This document shows positions 17,372 through 25,099 of a stretch of 64,000 bases of DNA, in pieces. Origin of the DNA: Streptomyces wuyuanensis (GTDB taxonomy: Bacteria; Actinomycetota; Actinomycetes; Streptomycetales; Streptomycetaceae); NCBI RefSeq assembly GCF_900103455.1, contig NZ_FNHI01000001.1:186001-250000 (forward strand). The letters run 5' to 3'. The notes beneath the pieces were generated by a model. That model was not told the DNA's origin. It saw only the letters and a list, made by a program, of their open reading frames with translations, and ran no database searches. How positions within the stretch are numbered: the first letter of the stretch is position 1; every line of letters starts with the position of its first letter. Both the position numbers and the translations under genes were made by a program.

Positions 17372-18154
17372 TCATCGGTGCGGATGGGCGCTGATGTCCC
17401 AGGCGCCCTGGCGTGTCAGCGATCGCGGCAGGTGCCGCAGCATCCAGGCGGCGGCCTTGTAGCGAAGGCTGGGCACGCTGATGACCTTTCCCCTGTGCAG
17501 GTCACGGAGCGCGGTGCGCACCACGTCGTCGGCGTCCAGCCACAGCCAGGCCGGCGGGAACGTCGTCGGGATGCCGGCGCGCTGGTGGAACTCGGTGCGG
17601 GTGTATCCGGGGAGGACCGCGGTCATGCGGACGCCGGCCTCGCGCACCTGGCGGGACCACGCCAGGGACTCGGTGAAGGCGATCACCCACGCCTTGCTCG
17701 CCGGATAGGTGGAGCTCAGCCACGACGGCCCGACGCCGGCGACGCTGGCGACGTTGAGGATCGCGCCCCCGCGGCGGTCGGTCATGGCGGTCAGTGCCGC
17801 GTCGGTGAGGCGCAGCACGGCCCTTACGTTGAGGTCGAGGAGTCGTTCTTCCGAGGCGGTGCCGTTCGTGAGGAAGGGGCGTTCGTGTCCGATGCCCGCG
17901 TTGTTGACGAGCAGATCCACTCGCGGCCCGGAGACGAGGCGGGCGCGGACCGCGTCGCAGCCCTCGTCGGTGGAGAGGTCGGCCGCGAGCACCTCGGCCG
18001 CCGTGCCGTGGGCGTCCCGCAGCTCTTCGGCCGTCTTCGTGAGCGCGGGTTCGGAACGGGCGACCAGGACCAGGCCGTATCCGTCCCGGGCGAGAGCCCG
18101 GGCGAAGGCGCGGCCGAGCCCGGCGGTCGCTCCGGTGATGAGTGCGGTGGGCAT
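17372..18154 (-). CDS. Short-chain dehydrogenase/reductase
   Basis: 260-residue classical SDR: nucleotide motif 'LITGATAGLGRAFA', 'NNAGIGHERP', catalytic Ser in 'ILNVASVAGVG' and Tyr/Lys in 'STYPASKAWV'. C-terminal 'RYKAAAWMLRHLPRSL' is as in SDRs of the DltE/YqjQ group. Start ATG 18154 is preferred (AAGGAACCC directly upstream, and the Rossmann fold begins at once); a GTG at 18187 overlapping the upstream stop lacks an SD. It sits just after the oxoamine synthase gene, so reduction of the aminoketone made by that enzyme to an amino alcohol is the obvious proposal. Confidence 0.9.
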   Translation of the reverse strand: MPTALITGATAGLGRAFARALARDGYGLVLVARSEPALTKTAEELRDAHGTAAEVLAADLSTDEGCDAVRARLVSGPRVDLLVNNAGIGHERPFLTNGTASEERLLDLNVRAVLRLTDAALTAMTDRRGGAILNVASVAGVGPSWLSSTYPASKAWVIAFTESLAWSRQVREAGVRMTAVLPGYTRTEFHQRAGIPTTFPPAWLWLDADDVVRTALRDLHRGKVISVPSLRYKAAAWMLRHLPRSLTRQGAWDISAHPHR

Positions 18155-18183
18155 GGGTTCCTTGCCTGTCGAACGGCCGGTGG

Positions 18184-19371
18184 TCACGCGGCGTCTGTCA
18201 GCACGGGGCCGAGGTCACTCCGCACGGTCGCGAAGGCGGCGAGCGTCCGCTCGAGGTGCTCGTCGGTCTGGACGGCGGTGTAGCTGGTCCGCAGCCGGGG
18301 CGACGCGGCGGGTGGCAGGACGGCGTTGACGTACACGCCCTCCTCCATCAGACGCTTCCACCCGATGACGGTGTGCAGTTCGTCGTGGGTGTCGACGGGT
18401 ACGACGGGGGACTCGGAGTTGCCCGTGCGGTAGCCGAGCGCGGCCAGTTCCCGCCGCATGTAGTCCGCCTTCTTCACCACGGTTTCGCAGCGCCAGGGCT
18501 CGTCACGGACGATGTCGAGCGCCGCCAGCGCCGCAGCGGTGTTGGCCGGGCTGCTGCTGGCGGAGAAGAGCAGGCTGCGGGCGTGGTGACGGAGGTACTC
18601 GATGACGGCCTCGTCACCGAGGACCGCTCCGCCGATGGATCCGAAGGCCTTCGAGAACGTCAGGGTGATGAGGGGCACCCTGTCGGTCAGGCCGAAGTGG
18701 TCACAGGTGCCGCGGCCGGCGCTGAGGACTCCCGCGCCGTGCGCGTCGTCGACGAGCAGCGTGGCGTCGAACTCCTCGCAGACCCGAACCAGTTCGGGGA
18801 GCGGGCAGAGGTCGCCCTCCATGCTGTAGACGCCGTCGACGGCGACGAGTCGGCCGCCGCGGCCCGGATGCCGGGCCAGCTTCGCCGCCAGATCGGCCGT
18901 GTCGTTGTGGTCGAACCACTGCAGCCTGGCGCGGCTGAGCCGGACCGCGTCGATGAGCGAGGCGTGGGCGTCCTTGTCGACGAACACGGTGTCCCCGGGA
19001 CCGCACAGCCCCGCGACGGCCCCCAGGTTGGCCTGATACCCGGTGGTGAGGACCAGTGCCGCCTCCTTGCCGAAGAAGGCTGCGAGCTCGCGCTCCAGTC
19101 GTTCGTGCAGTTCGAGGTTGCCGTTGAGCAGGCGGGACCCGGTGCATCCGGCGCCGAGGTCGCGTGCGGCCTCGGCCGCGGCACCCGTCACGCGGGGATC
19201 GGTGCTCAGTCCCAGATAGTCGTTGGAGCCGCACATCACGAGTTCGCGGCCGTCGGAGAGCCGCGCCACCCCGTCGGTGCGGCCGTCGAAACTGACAAAG
19301 AAGGGGTAGTAGCCGCTTGCTTTCCCTTCCCGGGAACGGGTGTAGGAATAGCACTTTTCAATGACGCCCAC
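18184..19371 (-). CDS. Alpha-oxoamine synthase (PLP), first structural gene of the leftward operon
   Basis: 395 residues of the KBL/BioF/serine palmitoyltransferase family, which condenses an amino acid with an acyl-thioester, losing CO2, to give an alpha-aminoketone. Visible: 'MCGSNDYLGLSTDP', 'GCTGSRLLNGNLELHERLE', 'VDKDAHASLIDA', 'DDAHGAGVLS' (Asp for PLP nitrogen) and PLP lysine in 'TLTFSKAFGSIGG' (about residue 239). I chose GTG 19371 because AAAGG lies 8 bases upstream; ATG 19395 is an alternative. A long leader of about 300 bases precedes it. The amino acid cannot be read from sequence; serine or alanine is plausible if the product is elaiomycin- or maniwamycin-like. Confidence 0.9.
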   Translation of the reverse strand: MGVIEKCYSYTRSREGKASGYYPFFVSFDGRTDGVARLSDGRELVMCGSNDYLGLSTDPRVTGAAAEAARDLGAGCTGSRLLNGNLELHERLERELAAFFGKEAALVLTTGYQANLGAVAGLCGPGDTVFVDKDAHASLIDAVRLSRARLQWFDHNDTADLAAKLARHPGRGGRLVAVDGVYSMEGDLCPLPELVRVCEEFDATLLVDDAHGAGVLSAGRGTCDHFGLTDRVPLITLTFSKAFGSIGGAVLGDEAVIEYLRHHARSLLFSASSSPANTAAALAALDIVRDEPWRCETVVKKADYMRRELAALGYRTGNSESPVVPVDTHDELHTVIGWKRLMEEGVYVNAVLPPAASPRLRTSYTAVQTDEHLERTLAAFATVRSDLGPVLTDAA

Positions 19372-19538
19372 GGTTCGCCTTTCGACAGGTCTCATCAAGG
19401 CATGGCGGTACGGAAATCTTCACCGGCGATTTCTATTTCCGAGCAGCCTTGAGCCGGCAATCGGCCCGCAGGGCACACACGGCACCGCATACCTGAAGAC
19501 GGTGGCGTCCGGTGAGAAAGAGAAGAAAGTAAGAGTGC

Positions 19539-19577
19539 TCAGGCGCGTGAGCGCGCCAAGGCGATGGCCTCGTGCAT
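19539..19577 (-). CDS. 12-codon leader ORF in the 5' UTR of the leftward operon
   Basis: ATG at 19577 preceded by GGGGGAG with ideal spacing; encodes MHEAIALARSRA then TGA. The last codons form a perfect hairpin (GGCGCG-CTCA-CGCGCC) ending at the stop. It lies between the P1 promoter (19675-19722) and the oxoamine synthase start (19371). The strong SD with such a short frame suggests a regulatory leader peptide or translational switch. No amino acid is enriched enough to name a sensed metabolite. Could also be chance. Confidence 0.45.
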   Translation of the reverse strand: MHEAIALARSRA

Positions 19578-19674
19578 GTGTACTCCCCCGTACGTTTGCA
19601 GACCGGCACTGGCTGGGCACGGACCGAGCACCAGGCCTGTCAGCAGCAGAGTCCCCCTGATGAGCCGACGGCCA

Positions 19675-19722
19675 GAACGATCCGGCTCGTTCAATCTAGG
19701 CCGCTGCCACCAACTCCGTCAA
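19675..19722 (-). promoter_or_regulatory. P1: promoter and TetR-type operator of the leftward biosynthetic operon
   Basis: Read leftward: -35 TTGACG (19722-19717), 18-base spacer, -10 TAGATT (19698-19693), directly followed by the palindrome at 19692-19675; on the plus strand it reads GAACGATCCGGCTCGTTC. The six-base arms are perfect. The same promoter-operator arrangement occurs at three other cluster promoters. A repressor bound here would cover the transcription start. Confidence 0.8.
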
Positions 19723-20033
19723 GTAAACCTTTGGCCGCCGCTTTGACCTGGACTTTTCCTTCGGTCGTGCCGAGGTGTCCGTAAGCGGGGGAAGGCGCTC
19801 CGGGAAAGTGGAGCCTTTCCGTCCGTCCTATGCAGGTTGACACTCTCCGGCCGGGTCGGCTTTGCTGGCTTTCAATTCTGCGAGGCCGCGATATTCCGGG
19901 AATGGGTGTCGCGCCCGCCGCCGGTGACAGCAGGCCGGCCATCAGTCGCCTTCCTTTGGAACACCGGTCAATCGTCGACGGCCGGCCGCGTACGCCGCGG
20001 GTCGTCCGCTCATCTTCGGAGGTTTATCCGCCC
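19723..20033 (+). promoter_or_regulatory. Divergent intergenic region upstream of the fabG-like operon
   Basis: No supported gene. A possible rightward -35 TTGACA lies at 19837-19842, with a weak -10 (TTTGCT, 19861-19866, 18-base spacer). The fabG-like SD (GGAGG) is near 20019. No copy of the 18-base operator was found on this side, so the rightward operon may depend on the SARP regulator or on the operator at 19675 only indirectly. Confidence 0.35.
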
Positions 20034-20741
20034 ATGTCCGGACGCACCGCCCTCGTCAGCGGGGGGAACCGGGGGATCGGTCTCGCCGTGGCCCGGGCAC
20101 TGCACGCCGGCGGCGACTCGGTCGCCGTCACCTGCCGGAGCTCCCCGCCACCCGACGACTTCCTGGCGGTCAAGTGCGACGTCACCTCGAAGCAGGAGGT
20201 GGACGACGCGGTCGGCCAGGTCGAGGAGGCCCTCGGTCCCGTCGAGGTGCTGGTGGCCAACGCCGGCATCACCCGCGACGCGTTGCTGGTCGGCATGGGC
20301 GAGGACGACTTCCTCGACGTGGTCGACACCAACCTGATGGGTGCCGTGCGCCTGGTCCGCCGCACGCTGCGCGGTATGGTCCGCCGCCGGCACGGCCGCA
20401 TCGTGCTGATCTCCTCCACCTCCGCCCTCTCCGGCTCGTCCGGCCAGACCAACTACGCCGCGGCGAAGGCGGGGATGGTCGGGTTCGCCCGATCCCTGGC
20501 CCGCGAGCTCGGCCGCCGGGACATCACGGTCAACGTGGTCGCACCCGGCTGGATCGACACCGACATGACGGCCGCGCTGCCGGAGGAACTGCGCAAGGAA
20601 GCCGCCGGGGCGGTGCCGCTCGGGCGCTTCGGCACCCCGGAGGACGTCGCCGCCACCGTGCGGTTCCTGACCAGCCGGGAAGCGGGCTACATCACCGGAG
20701 CCGTCGTGCCCGTCGACGGCGGAATCGGAATGGGGAACTGA
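20034..20741 (+). CDS. FabG-like 3-oxoacyl-[ACP] reductase
   Basis: 235-residue SDR of the FabG type: 'ALVSGGNRGIGLAVA', 'VANAGITRDALLVGM', Ser in 'VLISSTSALSG', 'TNYAAAKAGMVGF' (Tyr, Lys), 'NVVAPGWIDTDMT' and the ending 'YITGAVVPVDGGIGMGN'. It reduces 3-oxoacyl-ACP to 3-hydroxyacyl-ACP. First gene of fabG-enoyl reductase-maoC-ACP, a private fatty-acid elongation set. GGAGG about 12 bases before the ATG. Start and stop overlap with the next gene is TGATG. Distinct from housekeeping fabG by location. Confidence 0.92.
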   Translation: MSGRTALVSGGNRGIGLAVARALHAGGDSVAVTCRSSPPPDDFLAVKCDVTSKQEVDDAVGQVEEALGPVEVLVANAGITRDALLVGMGEDDFLDVVDTNLMGAVRLVRRTLRGMVRRRHGRIVLISSTSALSGSSGQTNYAAAKAGMVGFARSLARELGRRDITVNVVAPGWIDTDMTAALPEELRKEAAGAVPLGRFGTPEDVAATVRFLTSREAGYITGAVVPVDGGIGMGN

Positions 20742-21556
20742 TGGGACTGCTCAGCGGAAAGACCCTGCTGGTCACGGGGGTCATCACCGACTCCTCGATC
20801 GCCTTCCACGCCGCCCGGGCGGCTCAGGAGCAGGGCGCACGCGTCGTCCTCACCGGCTACGGACGGCTCAGCCTCGTCCAGCGCATCGCCAAGCGGCTGC
20901 CCGAGCCCGCCCCGGTCATCGAGCTGGACGTGACCGACGCGGAACAACTGGCCTCGCTGGCCGACCGCGTGCGCCCGCACGCCGACCGGATCGACGGCGT
21001 GCTGCACTCGGTCGCCTTCGCCCCGCCCGGGGCGCTCGACGGCAACTTCCTCACCACGTCGTGGGACGAGGCCGCCACCACGTTCCGTATCTCCACCTAC
21101 TCCCTCCAGGCGCTCACCAGCGCCGTGCTGCCCCTCATGGACCGCGGCGGATCGGTCGTCGGGCTCGATTTCGACGCGTCCTCCGCGTGGTCCGGCTACG
21201 ACTGGATGGGTGTGGCGAAAGCCGGCCTCGAGTCGTGCACCCGCTATCTGGCGTCGCATCTCGGCGCGCGCGGCATCAGGGTCAACCTCGTGGCGGCCGG
21301 GCCCCTGTTGACGATGGCCGCACGGAACATCTCGCCCACCGCCGAGTCCGAGGGCGCCGCGCCGTTCGGCTCGGAGTGGTCGGAGCGCTCGCCCCTCGGC
21401 TGGGACCCGTCCGACTTCGAACCGGTCGCCCGCGCGTGCGTCGCGCTGCTCTCCGATCTCTTCCCGGCGACCACCGGCGAGATCGTGCACGTCGACGGCG
21501 GGGCGCACGCCATCGGGGATCGCCCTGCACGCCTCGCGGCGGAGGTGGCGGGATGA
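20741..21556 (+). CDS. FabI/InhA-like enoyl-[ACP] reductase
   Basis: 271 residues. Typical FabI/InhA start 'LSGKTLLVTGVITDSSIAFHAARAAQEQGARVV', 'GVLHSVAFAPPGAL', catalytic Tyr-x6-Lys in 'YDWMGVAKAG', 'IRVNLVAAGPLLTMAARNI' and C-terminal 'GEIVHVDGGAHAIG'. It saturates the enoyl-ACP made by the MaoC-like dehydratase in the same operon. Overlaps fabG by one base and maoC by four, so expression is coupled. Having its own enoyl reductase means the pathway makes a saturated chain, later desaturated by the enzyme at 36813 if the double bond is wanted. Confidence 0.93.
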   Translation: MGLLSGKTLLVTGVITDSSIAFHAARAAQEQGARVVLTGYGRLSLVQRIAKRLPEPAPVIELDVTDAEQLASLADRVRPHADRIDGVLHSVAFAPPGALDGNFLTTSWDEAATTFRISTYSLQALTSAVLPLMDRGGSVVGLDFDASSAWSGYDWMGVAKAGLESCTRYLASHLGARGIRVNLVAAGPLLTMAARNISPTAESEGAAPFGSEWSERSPLGWDPSDFEPVARACVALLSDLFPATTGEIVHVDGGAHAIGDRPARLAAEVAG

Positions 21557-22020
21557 CGACGGCGGCAACACGGTCCTTCACCACCGAGGAGCTCGCGTCG
21601 CTGCCGACGGGGGAGCACCTCGGACACAGCACCTGGCACGGCGTCCCCCAGAGCCGGATAGATCTGTTCGCCGAGGCCACCGGCGACCACCAGTGGATCC
21701 ACACCGACCAGGCCGCCGCGGCCGAAGGCCCCTTCGGCGGCACGATCGCCCACGGCTTCCTCACGCTCTCCCTGCTGCCCCTGCTGACATCCGAGGTGTA
21801 CGACGTCACCGGTGTGTCGGCGGCCGTCAACCACCGTGTCGACAAGGTGCGTTTCCGCTCCCCGGTCCCCGCGGGCGCCAGGGTGCGGGCCGGAGTCGAC
21901 CTCGTCTCGGTGCGCCCCCGCCCCCGCGGCTACACGGAGGTGACGGTGAAGGTCGCCATCGAGCTGGAGGACGGCGGAACCGCCTGCACCTGCGAGCAGA
22001 CCACGCTCTACCGGGCCTGA
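21553..22020 (+). CDS. MaoC-like (R)-3-hydroxyacyl dehydratase
   Basis: 155-residue hot-dog fold. The catalytic signature is clear: 'RIDLFAEATGDHQWIHTD' (Asp and His) followed by 'GPFGGTIAHGFLTLSLLP'. It dehydrates 3-hydroxyacyl-thioesters. It replaces FabZ in this small elongation operon. ATG 21553 overlaps the enoyl reductase stop (ATGA). Ends 102 bases before the ACP gene. Confidence 0.92.
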   Translation: MTTAATRSFTTEELASLPTGEHLGHSTWHGVPQSRIDLFAEATGDHQWIHTDQAAAAEGPFGGTIAHGFLTLSLLPLLTSEVYDVTGVSAAVNHRVDKVRFRSPVPAGARVRAGVDLVSVRPRPRGYTEVTVKVAIELEDGGTACTCEQTTLYRA

Positions 22021-22122
22021 GCGCCGGCCCACGCGCCCCGTTCCACGGGAGCCGCAAGACCTTCGCACCTTTTCCGGACGGCCCTGCGGGCCGTCCACCA
22101 CCCAACAGAGAAAGGCAGTCTC

Positions 22123-22371
22123 ATGGCACTCGACCTGAACGAGATCCTCACCGGCCTCAGCGAGATCGTGAACGAGGTAACCGGCACCCCGATCGAGGAC
22201 GTCCAGCCCGACAAGTCGTTCGTCGACGAGCTGGACGTGGACTCGCTGTCCATGGTGGAGGTCATCGTCTCCGCCGAGGAGCGCTTCGACATCCGTATCC
22301 CGGAGGAGGAGGCCAAGACCTTCAAGACCGTCCGGGACGCGGCCGACTTCATCCTGCTGCACGCAGGCTGA
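22123..22371 (+). CDS. Discrete acyl carrier protein
   Basis: 82-residue acidic ACP with the phosphopantetheine site in 'DELDVDSLSMVEVIV' (Ser about residue 43) and helix 3 'IPEEEAKTFKTVRDAADFI'. It carries the growing acyl chain for the FabG, enoyl reductase, MaoC and KAS II proteins of the cluster, and may be loaded by the AMP-ligase at 23630. SD AAAGG before ATG. Last gene of its operon, followed by a hairpin. Confidence 0.95.
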   Translation: MALDLNEILTGLSEIVNEVTGTPIEDVQPDKSFVDELDVDSLSMVEVIVSAEERFDIRIPEEEAKTFKTVRDAADFILLHAG

Positions 22372-22384
22372 GCGGCACTCCGTG

Positions 22385-22413
22385 GCGGAGCCCCCGGTCC
22401 TTCGGGGGTCCGC
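22385..22413. terminator. Hairpin between convergent ACP and hydrolase genes
   Basis: GCGGA-G-CCCCCG (22385-22396) pairs with CGGGGGTCCGC (22403-22413), eleven pairs with one bulged base. It sits 14 bases after the ACP stop and 34 bases past the end of the leftward hydrolase gene, so it can stop both transcripts. Confidence 0.75.
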
Positions 22414-22446
22414 CGCGGAGGGGCTGGGGCAGCGCCCCGGATCGGC

Positions 22447-23256
22447 TCAGGCCTTCGCCGCCCCTCCGGTCAGCCGGTCGTAACCGGACCGCAGGATGCG
22501 GGTAAAGCCCTCGGGGTCGGTCAACGCCAGAATGTGCGTGCCCTTGACGTGCGTCAGCTCGGCGGTCGAGCCCGCGCTGTGGGCGGCCTCCAGGAACGCG
22601 CGCTCGTCGGCCGTGAGCAGGCGGTCGCCCCGGCAGTTCACGATCTGGAGAGGAACCGTGCACCGGCGGGCCATGGCGATGAAGTCGTGGCGCGGCAGTT
22701 CGTCCACCGCTTCGGAGAAGCCCCGCATGGAGAGCCCGCCGGCCAGCACCGCCTCGGCGCTCTCCTTGGGCAGCAACTTCCTGAAGAGCGCGGCGTTCAG
22801 CCGTGCCGACCGCTCCTCGCCGGCCCAGCGCATGAGCCGGCCTGCGTTGCGGTAGAGCCGGGCGGCCACTCCGCGCGGCTGGGCGGTCGAGTTGTTCACG
22901 AGCAGTCCGGCAACCAGCTCCGGATGGGCGGCGGTCGTGGCGAGCGCCGCGAAGCCGCCGAGCGACATGCCGGCCAGGACCACCGGACGGCCGGTGGCGG
23001 TCGCGGCCTCCTGAAGGGCGGCCCGGACCTGGGCCACCGCTCCGTCGAGGGTGAACCGTGAGCCGGCGAGGGCGCCGTGCCCCGGAAGATCACATGCGGT
23101 GACCCTGAAATCAGGGGCCAGCAGGCGGGCGTGCGGCTTCCACATGTGCGCGGAGACGCGGATTCCGTGAACCAGTACCAGTGGCTTTCCCGTTGAGCTG
23201 CCGGCGGTCCAAATTCCGGGCTCACCGGCCTTCCGCCATGGGCTTTCAGAATGCAC
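22447..23256 (-). CDS. Alpha/beta hydrolase (second in cluster)
   Basis: 269-residue hydrolase: 'LVLVHGIRVSAHMWKPHA' (oxyanion region), 'ACDLPGHGAL', nucleophile GMSLGG (Ser about residue 97), Asp in 'NCRGDRLLT', His in 'VKGTHILAL'. GTG at 23256 with AAGGGGA upstream. Single gene facing away from the AMP-ligase operon. Possible jobs are thioester editing or hydrolysis of a protected or off-path ester; nothing in the sequence decides. Its leader overlaps the P2 control region, so the operator there could act on both directions. Confidence 0.88.
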   Translation of the reverse strand: MHSESPWRKAGEPGIWTAGSSTGKPLVLVHGIRVSAHMWKPHARLLAPDFRVTACDLPGHGALAGSRFTLDGAVAQVRAALQEAATATGRPVVLAGMSLGGFAALATTAAHPELVAGLLVNNSTAQPRGVAARLYRNAGRLMRWAGEERSARLNAALFRKLLPKESAEAVLAGGLSMRGFSEAVDELPRHDFIAMARRCTVPLQIVNCRGDRLLTADERAFLEAAHSAGSTAELTHVKGTHILALTDPEGFTRILRSGYDRLTGGAAKA

Positions 23257-23311
23257 CCAAGTCCCCTTCCCGAAAGCTGTCGTGAGGGCTCGTCAAATAG
23301 TCTCGAATTCC

Positions 23312-23359
23312 TTGACGAGGCCAGCCCCCACACTCTAGCCTGAACGAGTCGGATCGTTC
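23312..23359 (+). promoter_or_regulatory. P2: promoter and TetR-type operator of the ligase operon
   Basis: Rightward -35 TTGACG (23312-23317), 18-base spacer, -10 TAGCCT (23336-23341), directly followed by GAACGAGTCGGATCGTTC (23342-23359). Arms GAACGA/TCGTTC are perfect; read on the other strand it differs from the 19675 site by one base. It drives the 29-codon ORF and the ligase operon. Confidence 0.8.
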
Positions 23360-23400
23360 CAGAGCGGTCCGCGTGCGAGCTCACTCACGGGGGAAGTTCT

Positions 23401-23490
23401 ATGAAGAGGATCGCAAACGCGCTGTTCGGCGTCGCGCGCGACATCGTTTGGCTGGGGCAGACGCTCTGGTACTCCTGGCAGCGCCGGTAG
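23401..23490 (+). CDS. 29-residue basic amphipathic peptide, first ORF after P2
   Basis: ATG at 23401 with GGGGGAAG four bases upstream, about 45 bases after the predicted start of transcription. The peptide begins MKRIANALFGVARDIVWLG and ends WYSWQRR then TAG: net positive, with Trp, Leu, Val and Ile spaced like an amphipathic or membrane-surface helix. It is followed by 139 bases before the ligase ATG. No family known to me. It may be a real small protein (membrane-associated factor or signal) or a leader peptide governing the ligase operon. Confidence 0.6.
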   Translation: MKRIANALFGVARDIVWLGQTLWYSWQRR

Positions 23491-23629
23491 CGTCGGCGCG
23501 GGCGGCTGCGCATCGCGCGGCGCCCCGTGGCAGCCATGCCGTTCACTCTTGAGCCGCGCTCTGCGCATTGGCTCGGGAGCTCTTGCACGCTCGAAACCCC
23601 TGGCAGTGATTTCGCCATGCCGCATTTCC

Positions 23630-25099
23630 ATGACGGCCGCAAGAGAAATCGGAATTGCCGTGACGTCAAAGCTATTCACTCCGCATTCGGAAACGACCTA
23701 CGACGAAGTCGAACGCCAGGCACTCGGCCTGGCGGAGGCGCTGCGCGCGCGTGGCATCGAAGCCGGTGACCGCGTCACTCTCAAGGCGGGCAATTCGGGC
23801 GGTTTCGTCGTCGTCCTCCTCGCCCTGATGCACACCGGGGTCTCGATCGTGCTCCTCGACGACCTCCAGCAGGACGCCGTCACCGAGCGGGTCGTGACCC
23901 TGGCCCGCTCCCGGCTGACCATCACCGACGGCGCGAACCGGGCACCGGCCGGTGCGACGGTCTCCGTGGACGAGCTGCTCGCCGAGGCGGCCGGCGGCCC
24001 GTCCACGACGGGCCATGAGGCGGGCGAGCTCTCCTTCACCGCCTGGCGCGCCCTCCCGGACGGCCTCATCACCTGGTCCTCGGGGTCGACCGGGGAGCCC
24101 AAGGGCATCGTCAAGTCCGGCGAGGCGATGCTCCGGAACCTCGACCGCTCCATCGAGCGGATGGGGCACCGCCCGGACGACGTGCTCCTGCCGCTGCTCC
24201 CCTTCTCCCACCAGTACGGCCTGTCCATGCTGCTCACCGCGTGGCTGGCCCGCTCGTCCCTGGTCATCGCCCCGTACCGGCGGCTCGACCACGCGGTGCG
24301 CATGGCAGGCATGTTCGGTGCCACCGTGGTCGACGCCACGCCGGCGGTGCACCTCAGCATCCTCAACCTCGCGGAACGCCGGCCCGAGATGGCGGCGGAC
24401 CTGCGCAAGGTGCGGATGTACTGCACGGGCGGCGCCCCGCTCGACCGATCCGCGGCCGAACGGTTCGTCGCCGCCCTGGGCCTGCCGCTGCTCGACGGCT
24501 ACGGCAGCACCGAACTGGGGAACATCGCCTTCGCCACTCCGGACAACCCGGTGGGCTGCGGTCCCGTACTCCCCGGCATTGACGTGCGGCTGGAGTCCGG
24601 CCCCGGCGCGGAGGCCCCCGGCATCGGAGAGGTGATGGTCCGCACTCCGGACCTCTTCTCCGGCTATCTGGGCGCGGACGGGCAGGTGGAGCCGGTGTCC
24701 GGCGACTGGTACCGCACGGGCGACCTCGGGCGCTTCGACGACGAAGGCAACCTGTTCGTCCTCGGCCGCAAGCTCGCCGTCCACCGCATGGGCTACACGC
24801 TCTACCCGGAGGTCATCGAGCGCACGGCCGGCGGTTGTGGAGCACCGGTCAAGATCGTCCCGCTGCCCGACGAACGGCTCGGCAGCCGACTGGTGTTCTT
24901 CGTCCAGGACCCCGAGGGCCGGGACGTCCTGTACTGGCGCGAGCGCATCTGCGCCCAGCTCTCGCCCTTCGAATACCCCAACCGCGTCGTGGTCTGCGGC
25001 GCCTTCCCGCTCAACCGCAACGGAAAGCCGGACAACAAGCAGCTCAGGGCCATGGCACTGGCCGGATCAGAAACACCCGAGGATCGGAGTTCACTCTAG
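23630..25099 (+). CDS. AMP-dependent acyl ligase (acyl-ACP/CoA ligase)
   Basis: 489-residue ANL-superfamily enzyme that activates a carboxylate as acyl-AMP and passes it to a thiol. Motifs: P-loop-like 'ITWSSGSTGEPKGIVKSGE', 'LLPFSHQYGLSM', 'LLDGYGSTELGN', 'GDWYRTGDLGRFDDEG' and the catalytic lysine in 'PLNRNGKPDNKQL'. The start is uncertain: ATG 23630 and GTG 23660 both lack a good SD; a further in-frame start upstream is unlikely. Its stop overlaps the KAS II start (TAGTG). Neighbouring ACP and KAS genes suggest it loads a fatty acid or small acid starter onto the cluster's ACP. Confidence 0.9.
   Translation: MTAAREIGIAVTSKLFTPHSETTYDEVERQALGLAEALRARGIEAGDRVTLKAGNSGGFVVVLLALMHTGVSIVLLDDLQQDAVTERVVTLARSRLTITDGANRAPAGATVSVDELLAEAAGGPSTTGHEAGELSFTAWRALPDGLITWSSGSTGEPKGIVKSGEAMLRNLDRSIERMGHRPDDVLLPLLPFSHQYGLSMLLTAWLARSSLVIAPYRRLDHAVRMAGMFGATVVDATPAVHLSILNLAERRPEMAADLRKVRMYCTGGAPLDRSAAERFVAALGLPLLDGYGSTELGNIAFATPDNPVGCGPVLPGIDVRLESGPGAEAPGIGEVMVRTPDLFSGYLGADGQVEPVSGDWYRTGDLGRFDDEGNLFVLGRKLAVHRMGYTLYPEVIERTAGGCGAPVKIVPLPDERLGSRLVFFVQDPEGRDVLYWRERICAQLSPFEYPNRVVVCGAFPLNRNGKPDNKQLRAMALAGSETPEDRSSL

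Noticed and set aside
18155-18187. GTG start for the SDR at 18187 overlapping the oxoamine synthase stop
   Set aside because: No SD; ATG 18154 has AAGGAA and begins the Rossmann fold directly. Kept only as an alternative.
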